Origin: Flavobacterium litorale
Lineage (GTDB): Bacteria; Bacteroidota; Bacteroidia; Flavobacteriales; Flavobacteriaceae
DNA: 64,000 nt
Reading direction: 5' to 3'
Assembly (NCBI RefSeq): GCF_019613795.1
Contig: NZ_CP080429.1
Location: 1,393,501-1,457,500 of the forward strand
The translations under genes and the position numbers were made by a program. Numbering within the stretch: the stretch's first letter is position 1; every line of letters starts with the position of its first letter. Of the stretch, positions 27,235 through 37,225 are shown one piece after another. The notes under the pieces were generated by a model. The model was not told where the DNA came from, ran no database searches, and saw only the letters and a program-made list of their open reading frames with translations.

Positions 27235-29616
27235 TTAGTTTAAATAAATTGTTTTTACTTCTGATATAAGTTTACCATCGGGGCTAAAACCTTCTATTAA
27301 TAGTTTAACACTATCCTGACCCGTTATAGGTAATTCCAGTTCAAATTCACCCTTTTCGTTAGTGGTAACAAGAGGTTTCCAATCAATAGTGCCAAAATTC
27401 TCAAAACCCTTTGTAGCTGTAGATAAGTACATTGTATTCTCAAAAGGTATAATACGCTTAAAACCATCTTTAACTACATAGGAGGTAGGGGATTTTTTCT
27501 TGCTTCTGTATGAAAAATCTTTTTTCATGTATATGCGTATAATCCCCATCCGATTATCTACAGAAGGAAAAACAGCATGTTGGTTAATATAAAACTCATC
27601 AACATCTTCGGTCTGCATTTGCCATAGTATATCAAAACTCATTACAATCATGTTATCAATATAAATCATGGGTTGTGTTCGTTGTCCCTGAAAAGTATTT
27701 ACTGTACGTCCAAAAATACCTACTTTACCATTATTAATTTCTACATCAAAACCATGATAGCGTATTAAATCGGTTATAAACATAAAGTTTCGGTTATCGG
27801 TATCCGAAATTTTATATCCACGTAGCTGCGAGTTACCAAAAGCCCTCTCATATTTTAGCTCTGTAGAAGTACCTGTTATCTCTACTTCTTCCAACATAAT
27901 TGCATCAGTATTAACATTATCAGGCAGTTCAGGTAATTCCGTAATAGCATTTTCCCCTTCTGGTGCGGCACACTCTGCTATAATAGGTTTGTACTGCTTG
28001 TTGTATATCCTGTTTGTATTGGATAGGTGTGGATATAATTTTATAGTTTTCTTTTTATCGCCTTTAATCAAATGGAAATCAAGCCTAACCGAATCGGCAA
28101 GAATTAAATTATCCAAGAAAAATTCATTTTTATGATTAATCTCAACAGTTTCATTAATTCGCCCTTCTAACGAAGATATGTTTACTTTGTATCGGTTAAG
28201 GCTCCCCTTGTCATTTATTATTCCTTTTAACGAAAGCCCAATATCAAACGTGTACTTACTACTAGGAGGGTTATCCCTAATATTGCGCCATTTGTATTTG
28301 CTATGTTGGTTGAGCAGGAATAAATCCATTTCGTATTGGTTTTTTCTCGAAATGGTATTTAAGTACGTTTTCGCTTCCAACGTTTTTTGATTATCCAAAT
28401 AAGGGTTTATCAATAGTGATGTATAAATGTCGTTATGTGGCTTTATCGCTATTGTATTGGAGGGAAGCATGGAGATACTCAAATTCATGTTACCATAATT
28501 AACCTTGCCTTTTACCTCAATATGCTCCACGGTTTCTTTGGTTTCTGTTACTTCCATACCAATACCTGGCTTTTTAGAAATGTAGATGATTCGTTGTGCA
28601 ACTTCGTTAAGTTCGTTGTCCAGTATACGTATTGTATTAATACCCTCAAAAAGATCGTCGTTAGCAAAAGCAACAACTTCACTTAATTTATCAGCAGTAA
28701 ATTTTATGTCAGATATGGTCGCTTTCTCGTCTTTATGTATTACTAAATATAACGGCTTACCCGATAACGCTTCTTGCATTAGCTCATTAACGCGTATTGT
28801 AATTATTGTTTTGTTGGGTACAGTGTAGCCATTAGTACTTATTGCAACACCTTTAAGTTGGGCTAGGGGCATGGCTATTTCGTGCACTTCGTCTACTACA
28901 GTAGTTGTAATGGTATATTGTTGCCCTCGTATAGGGGTAAAATTAAACCTGCCATAACCCTGCTCGTTAAGGTTAATTGTTTTTATTACCTCATTATTGG
29001 CATTTATAATTTTAGCTTCTTTTGCGGCTATGGGCTTACGGTTGCAATCGGTTACACTAATACCAATAGTATTTGTAATTTCGTTTACGAGTGTACCTCC
29101 CTCAGGATGCAAATCAATATTTACTTTACTGTAATTTGGTTTATTGAATAGTGAGGGTGCTATGTTTTTATTTACAATGGTAATTTCGCCTATAAACGAT
29201 TCGTCTTCTGTAAAGTTATTCATCCAGTTAGTGTAAAACTGCACATAATAACGCCCTGATTTCATGTAGTCTTTTAATTCAAACCGTCCTGAAAACGACC
29301 CCATGTTGCCATACAGTAATTGGTTTTCTAGTACCTTACCCTCGTCGTCCATAAGTGTAGCAAAAATATTCACACACGAAAAAAATGGGTTGTTGCTTTT
29401 TCGGTGATACGTGTATCCTTTAAACCAAACGGACTCGTCAGTCAAATAAATATCTTTATTAAAGTGTACGTGTATATTTTCTCGTTCTAAAAAAAAGTAA
29501 TCATTTAGTTTTTCTGCAATAGCAATTTTTTTCGTATCTGTATTTTGTGCGTTATTGCTAATACCTATAAGTAGGAATAGTAATACTATAAGTTTGGATG
29601 GAATAATATTTTTCAT
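27235..29616 (-). CDS. large exported MG2/plug-domain-like protein
   Basis: 793 residues with a signal peptide (cleavage near SNNAQ). The N-terminal half has macroglobulin-like (MG2) beta-sandwich features (for example DIYLTDESVWFKGY and SGRYYVQFYTNWM). The C-terminal half has a stretch reminiscent of a TonB receptor plug (about 640-710, with PMIYIDNMIV), but no barrel follows. Proteins with this layout are common in Bacteroidota and have no assigned role; surface or periplasmic protein interaction is likely. It has no obvious partner and is convergent with the metal locus. Confidence 0.72.
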   Translation of the reverse strand: MKNIIPSKLIVLLFLLIGISNNAQNTDTKKIAIAEKLNDYFFLERENIHVHFNKDIYLTDESVWFKGYTYHRKSNNPFFSCVNIFATLMDDEGKVLENQLLYGNMGSFSGRFELKDYMKSGRYYVQFYTNWMNNFTEDESFIGEITIVNKNIAPSLFNKPNYSKVNIDLHPEGGTLVNEITNTIGISVTDCNRKPIAAKEAKIINANNEVIKTINLNEQGYGRFNFTPIRGQQYTITTTVVDEVHEIAMPLAQLKGVAISTNGYTVPNKTIITIRVNELMQEALSGKPLYLVIHKDEKATISDIKFTADKLSEVVAFANDDLFEGINTIRILDNELNEVAQRIIYISKKPGIGMEVTETKETVEHIEVKGKVNYGNMNLSISMLPSNTIAIKPHNDIYTSLLINPYLDNQKTLEAKTYLNTISRKNQYEMDLFLLNQHSKYKWRNIRDNPPSSKYTFDIGLSLKGIINDKGSLNRYKVNISSLEGRINETVEINHKNEFFLDNLILADSVRLDFHLIKGDKKKTIKLYPHLSNTNRIYNKQYKPIIAECAAPEGENAITELPELPDNVNTDAIMLEEVEITGTSTELKYERAFGNSQLRGYKISDTDNRNFMFITDLIRYHGFDVEINNGKVGIFGRTVNTFQGQRTQPMIYIDNMIVMSFDILWQMQTEDVDEFYINQHAVFPSVDNRMGIIRIYMKKDFSYRSKKKSPTSYVVKDGFKRIIPFENTMYLSTATKGFENFGTIDWKPLVTTNEKGEFELELPITGQDSVKLLIEGFSPDGKLISEVKTIYLN

Positions 29617-29697
29617 TAACGTAATTTATAGATGGTTAATTACAACGCTAAAATATAGCTATTGTGCTATAAAATAGCACACATTTTATTTTTTTTA

Positions 29698-29735
29698 CGA
29701 AAAAAAGGGATACACAATTTGTGTACCCCTTTCTT
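29698..29735 (-). terminator. terminator after groEL
   Basis: In the transcript sense, AAAGGGGTACACAA pairs with TTGTGTATCCCTTT with one mismatch and essentially no loop, followed by T-rich sequence. Confidence 0.8.
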
Positions 29736-29757
29736 CAAATTATCCTTTTATGATAGA

Positions 29758-31419
<1,662 letters not shown>

Positions 31420-31430
31420 TTAAACTCGAT

Positions 31431-31706
31431 TTAGAGTACTGCGAAAATTTCTTCTTCTTTCATTATCAGGTAATCTTTACCCTCAAATTTAAGTTCAGTA
31501 CCAGCATACTTACCATACAATACAGTGTCGCCCACTTTTACCGTCATGTCATGGTCTTTTGTTCCGTTACCTACGGCTACAACCATGCCTTTTTGTGGTT
31601 TCTCTTTTGCAGTATCGGGAATGTAAATTCCAGAAGCAGTCTGTGTTTCTGCAGCAACCGGCTCTATAAGAACGCGGTCTGAAAGCGGTTTAATGTTTAA
31701 AGCCAT
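31431..31706 (-). CDS. groS: co-chaperonin GroES (10 kDa)
   Basis: 91 residues. The family motifs [11 protein letters not shown] at the N-terminus, the mobile loop ([21 protein letters not shown] region) and [11 protein letters not shown] are visible. It caps the GroEL cavity. It is the first gene of the groES-groEL operon. No CIRCE (HrcA) repeat is seen upstream; instead a sigma-54-like element and a small inverted repeat are found (31757-31785). Confidence 0.97.
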   Translation of the reverse strand: MALNIKPLSDRVLIEPVAAETQTASGIYIPDTAKEKPQKGMVVAVGNGTKDHDMTVKVGDTVLYGKYAGTELKFEGKDYLIMKEEEIFAVL

Positions 31707-31756
31707 TATGATATTGTTTTTTTAGTTTGTTATTAAATAATCTTGCCTTCTGTTTT

Positions 31757-31785
31757 TCAGAAACTATGCCAATTCAGTAAACTGA
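31757..31785 (-). promoter_or_regulatory. putative sigma-54-like element and inverted repeat before groES
   Basis: On the minus strand a TCAGTTTACTGA palindrome (31774-31785) is followed by TGGCATAGTTTCTGA (31757-31771). The latter has the GG of a -24 box and the G of a -12 box at the right distance, but the -12 GC reads GA. The implied start would leave about 40 bases of leader. Identity as a sigma-54 promoter is tentative. Confidence 0.35.
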
Positions 31786-31800
31786 CAGGGTATAAAAACA

Positions 31801-31833
31801 AAAAATGCCAGCATGTCAGTTGCTGGCATTTTT
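31801..31833 (-). terminator. terminator after secG
   Basis: AAAAATGCCAGCA and TGCTGGCATTTTT form a perfect 13-bp stem with a 7-base loop, about 20 bases beyond the secG stop. It isolates groES from the upstream operon. Confidence 0.85.
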
Positions 31834-31853
31834 AATGTAATATGTTGTGTTTT

Positions 31854-32204
31854 TTATTCCTCAGTAGCACCCTCTTCTGTAGCTGGTGTAGTAGCACCTT
31901 CTGCATCAGTAGCAGCTGGTACTGTTGCCGATGTTTCTACGGCAGACTCATCGATTAACTTGCTATCATCTGAGTATCCGCTAGAGAAACTTAATGATGA
32001 TAGTAGAATTAATACAATAAGTATTGTTGCAAGCGTCCATGTACCTTTGTCAAGAAAATCGTTAGTTTTTTGCACACCGCCCATTACTTGCGATCCGCCA
32101 AAACTAGATGATAAACCACCTCCTTTAGGGTTTTGTACCATGATTACAACAACGAGTAAGAAACTTACTACTGCTATTAGGACTAAAAAAATTGAAAATT
32201 CCAT
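31854..32204 (-). CDS. secG: preprotein translocase subunit SecG
   Basis: 116 residues. Two membrane helices (about 3-21 and 54-73) flank the conserved MVQNPKGGGLSSSFGG loop and GVQKTNDFLDK segment. It is a non-essential SecYEG subunit that aids SecA-driven export. The C-terminal tail is Ala/Thr/Glu-rich, as often seen in Bacteroidota. It lies 6 bases after the TPR-like gene. Confidence 0.93.
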   Translation of the reverse strand: MEFSIFLVLIAVVSFLLVVVIMVQNPKGGGLSSSFGGSQVMGGVQKTNDFLDKGTWTLATILIVLILLSSLSFSSGYSDDSKLIDESAVETSATVPAATDAEGATTPATEEGATEE

Positions 32205-32210
32205 TGTATA

Positions 32211-33074
32211 TTAATTATTGTTTTGTTGTACTATTTTAATATCCGCAATACGGTCTGCAAAGAAAACACTTTTTTCTGGATATTTCAAAATTAAAATTTC
32301 GTATGCCTGTATTGCTTTGGCGTATTTTTTTTGCTCCAAGTAAACCTTAGCTAACGTCTCCGTCATCAGGCTACTATCATTATTACTATTGCTTGTTGTT
32401 GGGGTGTTACTAGTAGATGTGTTTTTTACAGGGGTTATTTTGGGGTTAGCCTCTATAAACTTATCTATAAGGTCTAGTTTTGTATCCAAACCTCTTTCTG
32501 TTTGAGGGGGATTCGTTGTTTTTTCTTCCCGTACTATAGGTGTTATTTTAGATAGCTGTAACCATTCCGAAAACGAGTGCGTTTCTTTTTCTGTAAAGGG
32601 TATGGGCTTGCCAATAGCTAACTTTTCTTTTGTAGTGCTATTTACGTCAATACTATTTTCGGGTGTACTAGTTACTGTTTCGGTTTCCGAAATTATTTCT
32701 TCCTCTGCTTCCTCAACGGTACGCTTTATGGATTCTTCCAGTTTATTTGTATCAGGTACTACCGTTTCGCTTGCTACAACAGGGATTTCGGATAGCGTTT
32801 TCTCTGCTTCCTCAAATTGTGTTTTATCAATACCCTTAAAGTTTTCGGTAGTAATAAATTCAAAAAGCACAGAGCGGTCTGTAGTAAATGCTGCTGTTTT
32901 TTTGAGTTCGGTATTATAACGAAAGCTATCCTGATTATATAGTCCTTTTAAATGAATAGTACGCGCACTTTGGAGGTACGGAAATTCCGACAGGATATTT
33001 TCCAACTCCAAAGTTTGCCTTTCGGTTGTGCTATAAGGCTTGTTTAATAGTGTTATATACTCTTTTGTATTCAA
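32211..33074 (-). CDS. TPR-like protein of the lptE-secG operon
   Basis: 287 residues. No signal peptide. The N-terminal ~85 residues are helical, the centre (about 95-225) is a disordered Thr/Glu/Ser-rich linker with an FTEKETHSFSEWLQL segment, and the C-terminus holds one TPR-like helical hairpin (AKVYLEQKKYAKAIQAYEIL core). The gene sits between lptE and secG, an arrangement I believe to be common in flavobacteria. It may act as a cytoplasmic adaptor; function unknown. Confidence 0.75.
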   Translation of the reverse strand: MNTKEYITLLNKPYSTTERQTLELENILSEFPYLQSARTIHLKGLYNQDSFRYNTELKKTAAFTTDRSVLFEFITTENFKGIDKTQFEEAEKTLSEIPVVASETVVPDTNKLEESIKRTVEEAEEEIISETETVTSTPENSIDVNSTTKEKLAIGKPIPFTEKETHSFSEWLQLSKITPIVREEKTTNPPQTERGLDTKLDLIDKFIEANPKITPVKNTSTSNTPTTSNSNNDSSLMTETLAKVYLEQKKYAKAIQAYEILILKYPEKSVFFADRIADIKIVQQNNN

Positions 33075-33095
33075 ACTTAATTTGTAATTATTTTT

Positions 33096-33599
33096 TTACC
33101 ATTTGGCTAACGACTCATTAAAGATATCTTGTGTTATACGCTCAAAAATTTCATCGAGGGCTGTAGTCAATACTTGCCCAGCAAGAATATCGTTGGCAGG
33201 ATAATCGTAAAAAAAGCTAAAAGGCTTTTCAAAATCATCTTCCTCATTTCTTCTGTTAGTAAACCTAACGTTTACGGTAATACTTAATCGGTTTTGCGAG
33301 GCTCTTTGGTCGGCAGTAGCCGTCATAGGAGTAACCCTAAACTGTGTTATTTCGCCTTCGTACAACAAATCGCCATCGGTATTTGTTAGGCTTAGGTTGG
33401 TTTGATTTTGTATTAAGTCCTGTAGCCTCAAAGTAAAATCACGCTCAATACCTGGCTCTACAACATCAGCATTATTCTGAAAATAATTAACCTGAAACGT
33501 ATCGGCATCTATAGCCCCTGTACCTGTAAAGTTGTAAATGCCACAGCTGTTTACAATAAGCGTTACGGCTAACACCATACCTAATTTTAATGTTCTCAT
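33096..33599 (-). CDS. lptE: LptE-like outer membrane lipoprotein
   Basis: 167 residues from the ATG at 33599. An in-frame ATG at 33620 overlaps the upstream gene by 11 bases and is also possible; both keep the lipoprotein signal (LIVNSC lipobox). The mature part has the LptE-type fold in Bacteroidota (YNFTGTGAIDADTFQVNYF start, LLYEGEITQFRVTP strand). LptE plugs and assembles the LptD barrel that delivers LPS to the outer surface. It is found between a sigma-54 activator gene and the TPR-like gene. Confidence 0.85.
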   Translation of the reverse strand: MRTLKLGMVLAVTLIVNSCGIYNFTGTGAIDADTFQVNYFQNNADVVEPGIERDFTLRLQDLIQNQTNLSLTNTDGDLLYEGEITQFRVTPMTATADQRASQNRLSITVNVRFTNRRNEEDDFEKPFSFFYDYPANDILAGQVLTTALDEIFERITQDIFNESLAKW

Positions 33600-33609
33600 T
33601 ACGCTTTTA

Positions 33610-34890
33610 TTAAAGGTCATACTGTTTAATTTTTCGATAAAGTGTTCTTTCAGATATTCCTAACTCGTCTGCTGCTGCCTTGCGTTTTCCTTTGTTACGC
33701 TCTAGTGCTTTTTTTATAAGCTCTACTTCTTTCTCATCAAGGCGTAGGGTTTCTTCTTCCTCTACGGTTTCTGCAAACAAATAATTGCTATCATCGTCTT
33801 CATCTTCATGATGCTCTATAATAGGCTCAGCGGCAGGAGTGGTTTTTGATGGTAACATTTCGGTACGGCGTCCGTCTTCGAAATTAGTATTGTTTTCTTC
33901 CTCCGAGCCGTAAATACGCTGTATTAAATGTTTGTTGGATTCTTGTACCTTATTGCTATTACCACTTTGCATAAGCTCCATGGTTAATTTTTTAAGATCG
34001 TTCAAATCTGCCTTCATGTCAAACAACACCTTGTATAGTATTTCCCGCTCGTTACTAAAATCGCTCTCGGGTTTTTTATCTCGAACTATAGCGGGTAAAT
34101 TATTTCCTGCTTCGGGTAGGTAACTTCTTAATGTTCCTATGCTAATAGCTCTGTTAGTTTCCAGCACCGATATTTGTTCGGCAATATTGCGCAATTGCCT
34201 TACGTTTCCGCCCCAGCGGTATTTTAATAACAGTTGTACTGCATCGGCATCTAGCTTTATAGCAGGCATTTTATATTTCTGTGCGAAATCAGACGAAAAT
34301 TTGCGGAACAGTAAATGAATATCGTCTTTACGTTCACGTAATGGGGGTAGTGTAATTTCTACCGTACTAAGACGATAGTATAAATCTTCTCTAAACTTTT
34401 CCTTCTCTATAGCCTCTATCATATTTACATTGGTGGCAGCTACAATACGAACATTGGTTTTTTGTACTTTGGATGATCCTACTTTTATAAATTCTCCGTT
34501 TTCCAGTACACGAAGTAATCGTACTTGCGTAGTTAGTGGTAATTCACCTACTTCATCCAAAAATATGGTACCACCATTGGCTACCTCAAAATACCCTTCG
34601 CGGGTAGCTGTTGCACCTGTAAATGCACCTTTTTCGTGCCCAAACAATTCGCTATCAATAGTCCCTTCGGGTATTGCCCCACAGTTTACGGCAATATATT
34701 TACCGTGTTTACGGTGGGATAATGCGTGTATGATTTTTGGAATACTCTCCTTACCTACACCGCTTTCACCTGTAACCAAAACCGAAATATCAGTAGGAGC
34801 TACCTGTATGGCTTTTTCAATAGCACGATTTAGTTTAGGATCGTTACCTATAATCTCAAAACGCTGTTTTATGGCTTGTATGTTTTCCAT
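33610..34890 (-). CDS. sigma-54-dependent transcriptional activator (AAA+)
   Basis: 426 residues from the ATG at 34890; a start 36 bases earlier is in frame but falls in the repeat region flanking the GxxExxY gene. An AAA+ domain starts near residue 12: Walker A GESGVGKE (41-48), the sigma-54 contact loop GAFTGA (88-93), Walker B TIFLDEVGEL, and the sensor region. A Glu/Asp-rich linker follows, and a Fis-type helix-turn-helix lies at the C-terminus (KGKRKAAADELGISERTLYR core). No receiver or sensor domain is present, so activity is likely set by amount or a partner. It drives RpoN-dependent promoters. It overlaps or abuts lptE. Confidence 0.92.
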   Translation of the reverse strand: MENIQAIKQRFEIIGNDPKLNRAIEKAIQVAPTDISVLVTGESGVGKESIPKIIHALSHRKHGKYIAVNCGAIPEGTIDSELFGHEKGAFTGATATREGYFEVANGGTIFLDEVGELPLTTQVRLLRVLENGEFIKVGSSKVQKTNVRIVAATNVNMIEAIEKEKFREDLYYRLSTVEITLPPLRERKDDIHLLFRKFSSDFAQKYKMPAIKLDADAVQLLLKYRWGGNVRQLRNIAEQISVLETNRAISIGTLRSYLPEAGNNLPAIVRDKKPESDFSNEREILYKVLFDMKADLNDLKKLTMELMQSGNSNKVQESNKHLIQRIYGSEEENNTNFEDGRRTEMLPSKTTPAAEPIIEHHEDEDDDSNYLFAETVEEEETLRLDEKEVELIKKALERNKGKRKAAADELGISERTLYRKIKQYDL

Positions 34891-34900
34891 ATTATTGTAT

Positions 34901-34931
34901 TGCCTCGAATTGCACGGATTGCACAAATTCT
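34901..34931 (-). repeat. left copy of the inverted repeat flanking the GxxExxY gene
   Basis: On the minus strand it begins AGAATTTGTGCAATCCGTG and ends AATTCGAGGCA. It matches the repeat at 35345-35366 in inverted orientation; the left copy has an extra 9-base unit. Confidence 0.6.
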
Positions 34932-34950
34932 TGTAATATTCGTTTAAAAT

Positions 34951-35322
34951 TTATCGTATAATTCTTTTGTGTTGCAGCGATTTCCCATTAAAATTAACTA
35001 TAATGCCAATTCTTCCGTATGCTAAGCGTATATAGTTTAATGTTTGTGCTATATGTGCATTAACAATATCAGTGACCGATTTTACTTCTAAAATTATATC
35101 ATCATACACAACAAAATCAGCATAAAATTTATGCGGCAAAACAATGTCTTTATATTGAATTAAATATTCTTTTTCTCTTTCAAATGGGATATTGTTTTTT
35201 CTAAATTCATACTCTAAAGCATCTTTATATACTACTTCCAATAATCCACCACCCAATTCTCTATGTACTTCCATACAAATCCCTACTATTTTATAATATT
35301 CCTCTTTCTGAATTAATTCCAT
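34951..35322 (-). CDS. GxxExxY family protein (PDDEXK-like)
   Basis: 123 residues. The family motif is visible as GLLEVVY (about 25-31), followed by an IPFEREKE, a DFVVYDDIILEVKSV core resembling a PD-(D/E)xK nuclease active site (D and ExK), and a C-terminal NYIRLAYGRIGIIVNF. The function of the family is unknown, and the nuclease fold suggests DNA cleavage or binding. The gene is flanked by inverted repeats and sits between miaB and a sigma-54 activator gene, a position that looks like an insertion into an otherwise housekeeping run. Confidence 0.85.
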   Translation of the reverse strand: MELIQKEEYYKIVGICMEVHRELGGGLLEVVYKDALEYEFRKNNIPFEREKEYLIQYKDIVLPHKFYADFVVYDDIILEVKSVTDIVNAHIAQTLNYIRLAYGRIGIIVNFNGKSLQHKRIIR

Positions 35323-35344
35323 TTATTGTTGAATAATAATTAGT

Positions 35345-35366
35345 AGAATCTGTGTAATTTGTGGCA
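35345..35366 (+). repeat. right copy of the inverted repeat flanking the GxxExxY gene
   Basis: AGAATCTGTGTAATTTGTG followed by GCA; it shares AGAATnTGTGnAATnnGTG with the inverted copy at 34901-34931. Both copies point away from the gene. Confidence 0.6.
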
Positions 35367-35375
35367 TATAATGTA

Positions 35376-36821
35376 TCAGTTCATATTGCTATACCCAACA
35401 GCTTCACCAATTAGTGTTGCCGAAGTACAATCGGTAACTTTTACATTCACAAAGTCACCTTTTTTATATTCCTCTTTGGGGAATACTACTGTTGTGTTTT
35501 CAGAGTTTCGTCCGCTCCAATGTTTATCCGATTTTTTAGACTCTTTCTCAATTAATACCTCTACAACCTCTCCTACAAAACGTTGTGTCCTGAAAAAGCT
35601 GTGCTTCTGTTGTAAATCCACCACTTCTTGTAACCTACGTTTTTTAACCTGCTCTGGTACATCATCTTCCATTTTTCGTCCCGCCATAGTACCAGGTCGT
35701 TCCGAGTAGGCAAACATATATCCAAAATCGTATTTTACGTATTCCATTAACGAGAGTGTATCCTGATGGTCTTCTTCCGTTTCAGTCGGGAATCCAGTAA
35801 TCATGTCTTGTGATATGGCACATCCTGGTATAATAGCGCGTACCTTATCAATAAGTTCCATATACTCCTCACGTGTATGTTGGCGGTTCATCTCCTTTAA
35901 TATACGTGTACTACCACTTTGTACGGGTAGGTGTATGTAGTTACACACATTATGGTGCTTTGCAATAACGTGCAATACACTTTCGTGCATATCCTGCGGG
36001 TTGGATGTCGAGAATCTGAAACGCATTTTAGGGAATGCTTCGGCAGTCATGTTTAGTAGCTGTGCAAAATCTACGGCAGTAGCTTTTTGCATTTCGCTAG
36101 CCTTATCAAAATCTTTTTTAAGCCCACCACCATACCACAGGTAGCTATCTACGTTCTGCCCTAGTAAGGTAACCTCTTTATAATTATTCTCGTTTAGTTC
36201 GGCAATTTCTTGTAATATACTTTGAGGGTCGCGGCTACGCTCACGCCCACGTGTAAAAGGTACTACACAGAACGTACACATATTATCGCACCCTCTGGTA
36301 ATCGATACAAAAGCAGTAACACCATTACTGTTGAGGCGAACAGGAGCAATATCGCCATACGTTTCCTCTTTAGACAGAATTACGTTTATAGCATCGCGCC
36401 CTTCGTTAACCTCTTCCAATAAGTTAGGTAAATCTTTGTACGCGTCGGGCCCTACTACAAGGTCTACAATTTTTTCTTCTTCTAAAAATTTGCTTTTAAG
36501 TCGTTCTGCCATACAACCTAAAACACCCACCTTCATAGTTGGGTTTATCTTTTTAACAGCATTGTACTTTTCGAGTCTTTTTCTAACAGTTTGCTCTGCC
36601 TTGTCACGTATGGAGCACGTATTTACCAAAACCAAGTCAGCTTCTTCAAGCTGTTGTGTTGTATTAAAACCTTGTTCAGCAAGTATGGATGCAACAATTT
36701 CACTGTCAGAAAAATTCATCTGGCAACCATAACTTTCTATAAAAAGCTTTTTTGTATTTCCTTCTTTCTGCTCTAAAACAAGGCTTTGTCCTTGTTTCTT
36801 TTCTTCAATTATCTTTTCCAT
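35376..36821 (-). CDS. miaB: tRNA-2-methylthio-N6-dimethylallyladenosine synthase
   Basis: 481 residues. An N-terminal methylthiotransferase domain ([31 protein letters not shown] provide three Cys), a radical-SAM domain with [12 protein letters not shown] (CxxxCxxC) and a C-terminal TRAM domain are present. The enzyme adds the methylthio group to i6A37 of tRNA using two [4Fe-4S] clusters. It has a strong promoter in the gap before topA (36853-36885). The downstream GxxExxY gene is in the same orientation, 53 bases away. Confidence 0.96.
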   Translation of the reverse strand: MEKIIEEKKQGQSLVLEQKEGNTKKLFIESYGCQMNFSDSEIVASILAEQGFNTTQQLEEADLVLVNTCSIRDKAEQTVRKRLEKYNAVKKINPTMKVGVLGCMAERLKSKFLEEEKIVDLVVGPDAYKDLPNLLEEVNEGRDAINVILSKEETYGDIAPVRLNSNGVTAFVSITRGCDNMCTFCVVPFTRGRERSRDPQSILQEIAELNENNYKEVTLLGQNVDSYLWYGGGLKKDFDKASEMQKATAVDFAQLLNMTAEAFPKMRFRFSTSNPQDMHESVLHVIAKHHNVCNYIHLPVQSGSTRILKEMNRQHTREEYMELIDKVRAIIPGCAISQDMITGFPTETEEDHQDTLSLMEYVKYDFGYMFAYSERPGTMAGRKMEDDVPEQVKKRRLQEVVDLQQKHSFFRTQRFVGEVVEVLIEKESKKSDKHWSGRNSENTTVVFPKEEYKKGDFVNVKVTDCTSATLIGEAVGYSNMN

Positions 36822-36852
36822 AATCTGCGACTGTAGTGCTTTTTTGAACTCA

Positions 36853-36885
36853 CAAATATACTATTTAATTTTTAAACTATGTCAA
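36853..36885 (-). promoter_or_regulatory. promoter of miaB (TTGACA-N19-TATATTTG)
   Basis: On the minus strand TTGACA (36885-36880) and TATATTTG (36860-36853) match the Bacteroidota consensus almost perfectly, as for queA. The leader would be about 25 bases. Confidence 0.75.
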
Positions 36886-37198
36886 GTTGTCATATTTGTT
36901 TAAGCCCTCTTAACACTAGTTCTGTTGGTACTTATGTATGTTTTAATTTGTTATATAATAGTAAGGAGTGCTTTACAATTATAAGGAGAGTTTGTTTTGT
37001 TTACGATGTTATTTTAAAACGGCTAGTATTGTTGTTAGATAATAAGTGCTATAATTTTTTTGCCCCTATATTTTTATACCCAAAAGTATATGTAAACCTA
37101 TTGATACATAAGTTGTTTTGTGTGTTTGTAAAAGGTTAATGTTTAGCCAAAAAGGTTGATTTTAAAAATACCGAAAACCAATATTTAAAAAAATCACA

Positions 37199-37206
37199 TA
37201 CTTTTG
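37199..37206 (+). promoter_or_regulatory. -7 element of topA
   Basis: TACTTTTG followed by CG fits TAnnTTTG, 19 bases before the topA start. No TTG is seen at the right -33 distance. Confidence 0.45.
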
Positions 37207-37225
37207 CGACACAAAGAAACGTATG

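Larger units (their letters stand above)
36822..37222. other. 401-base intergenic region between miaB and topA
   Basis: It holds the miaB promoter near its left end and a -7 element of topA near its right end. The middle is A/T-rich. An 86-codon open frame at 36879-37139 (+) has no recognisable family or start context and overlaps the miaB promoter; I do not call it a gene. Confidence 0.6.

Noticed and set aside
36879..37139. 86-codon open frame between miaB and topA
   Set aside because: It overlaps the strong miaB promoter, has no recognisable family or start context and a composition unlike its neighbours.
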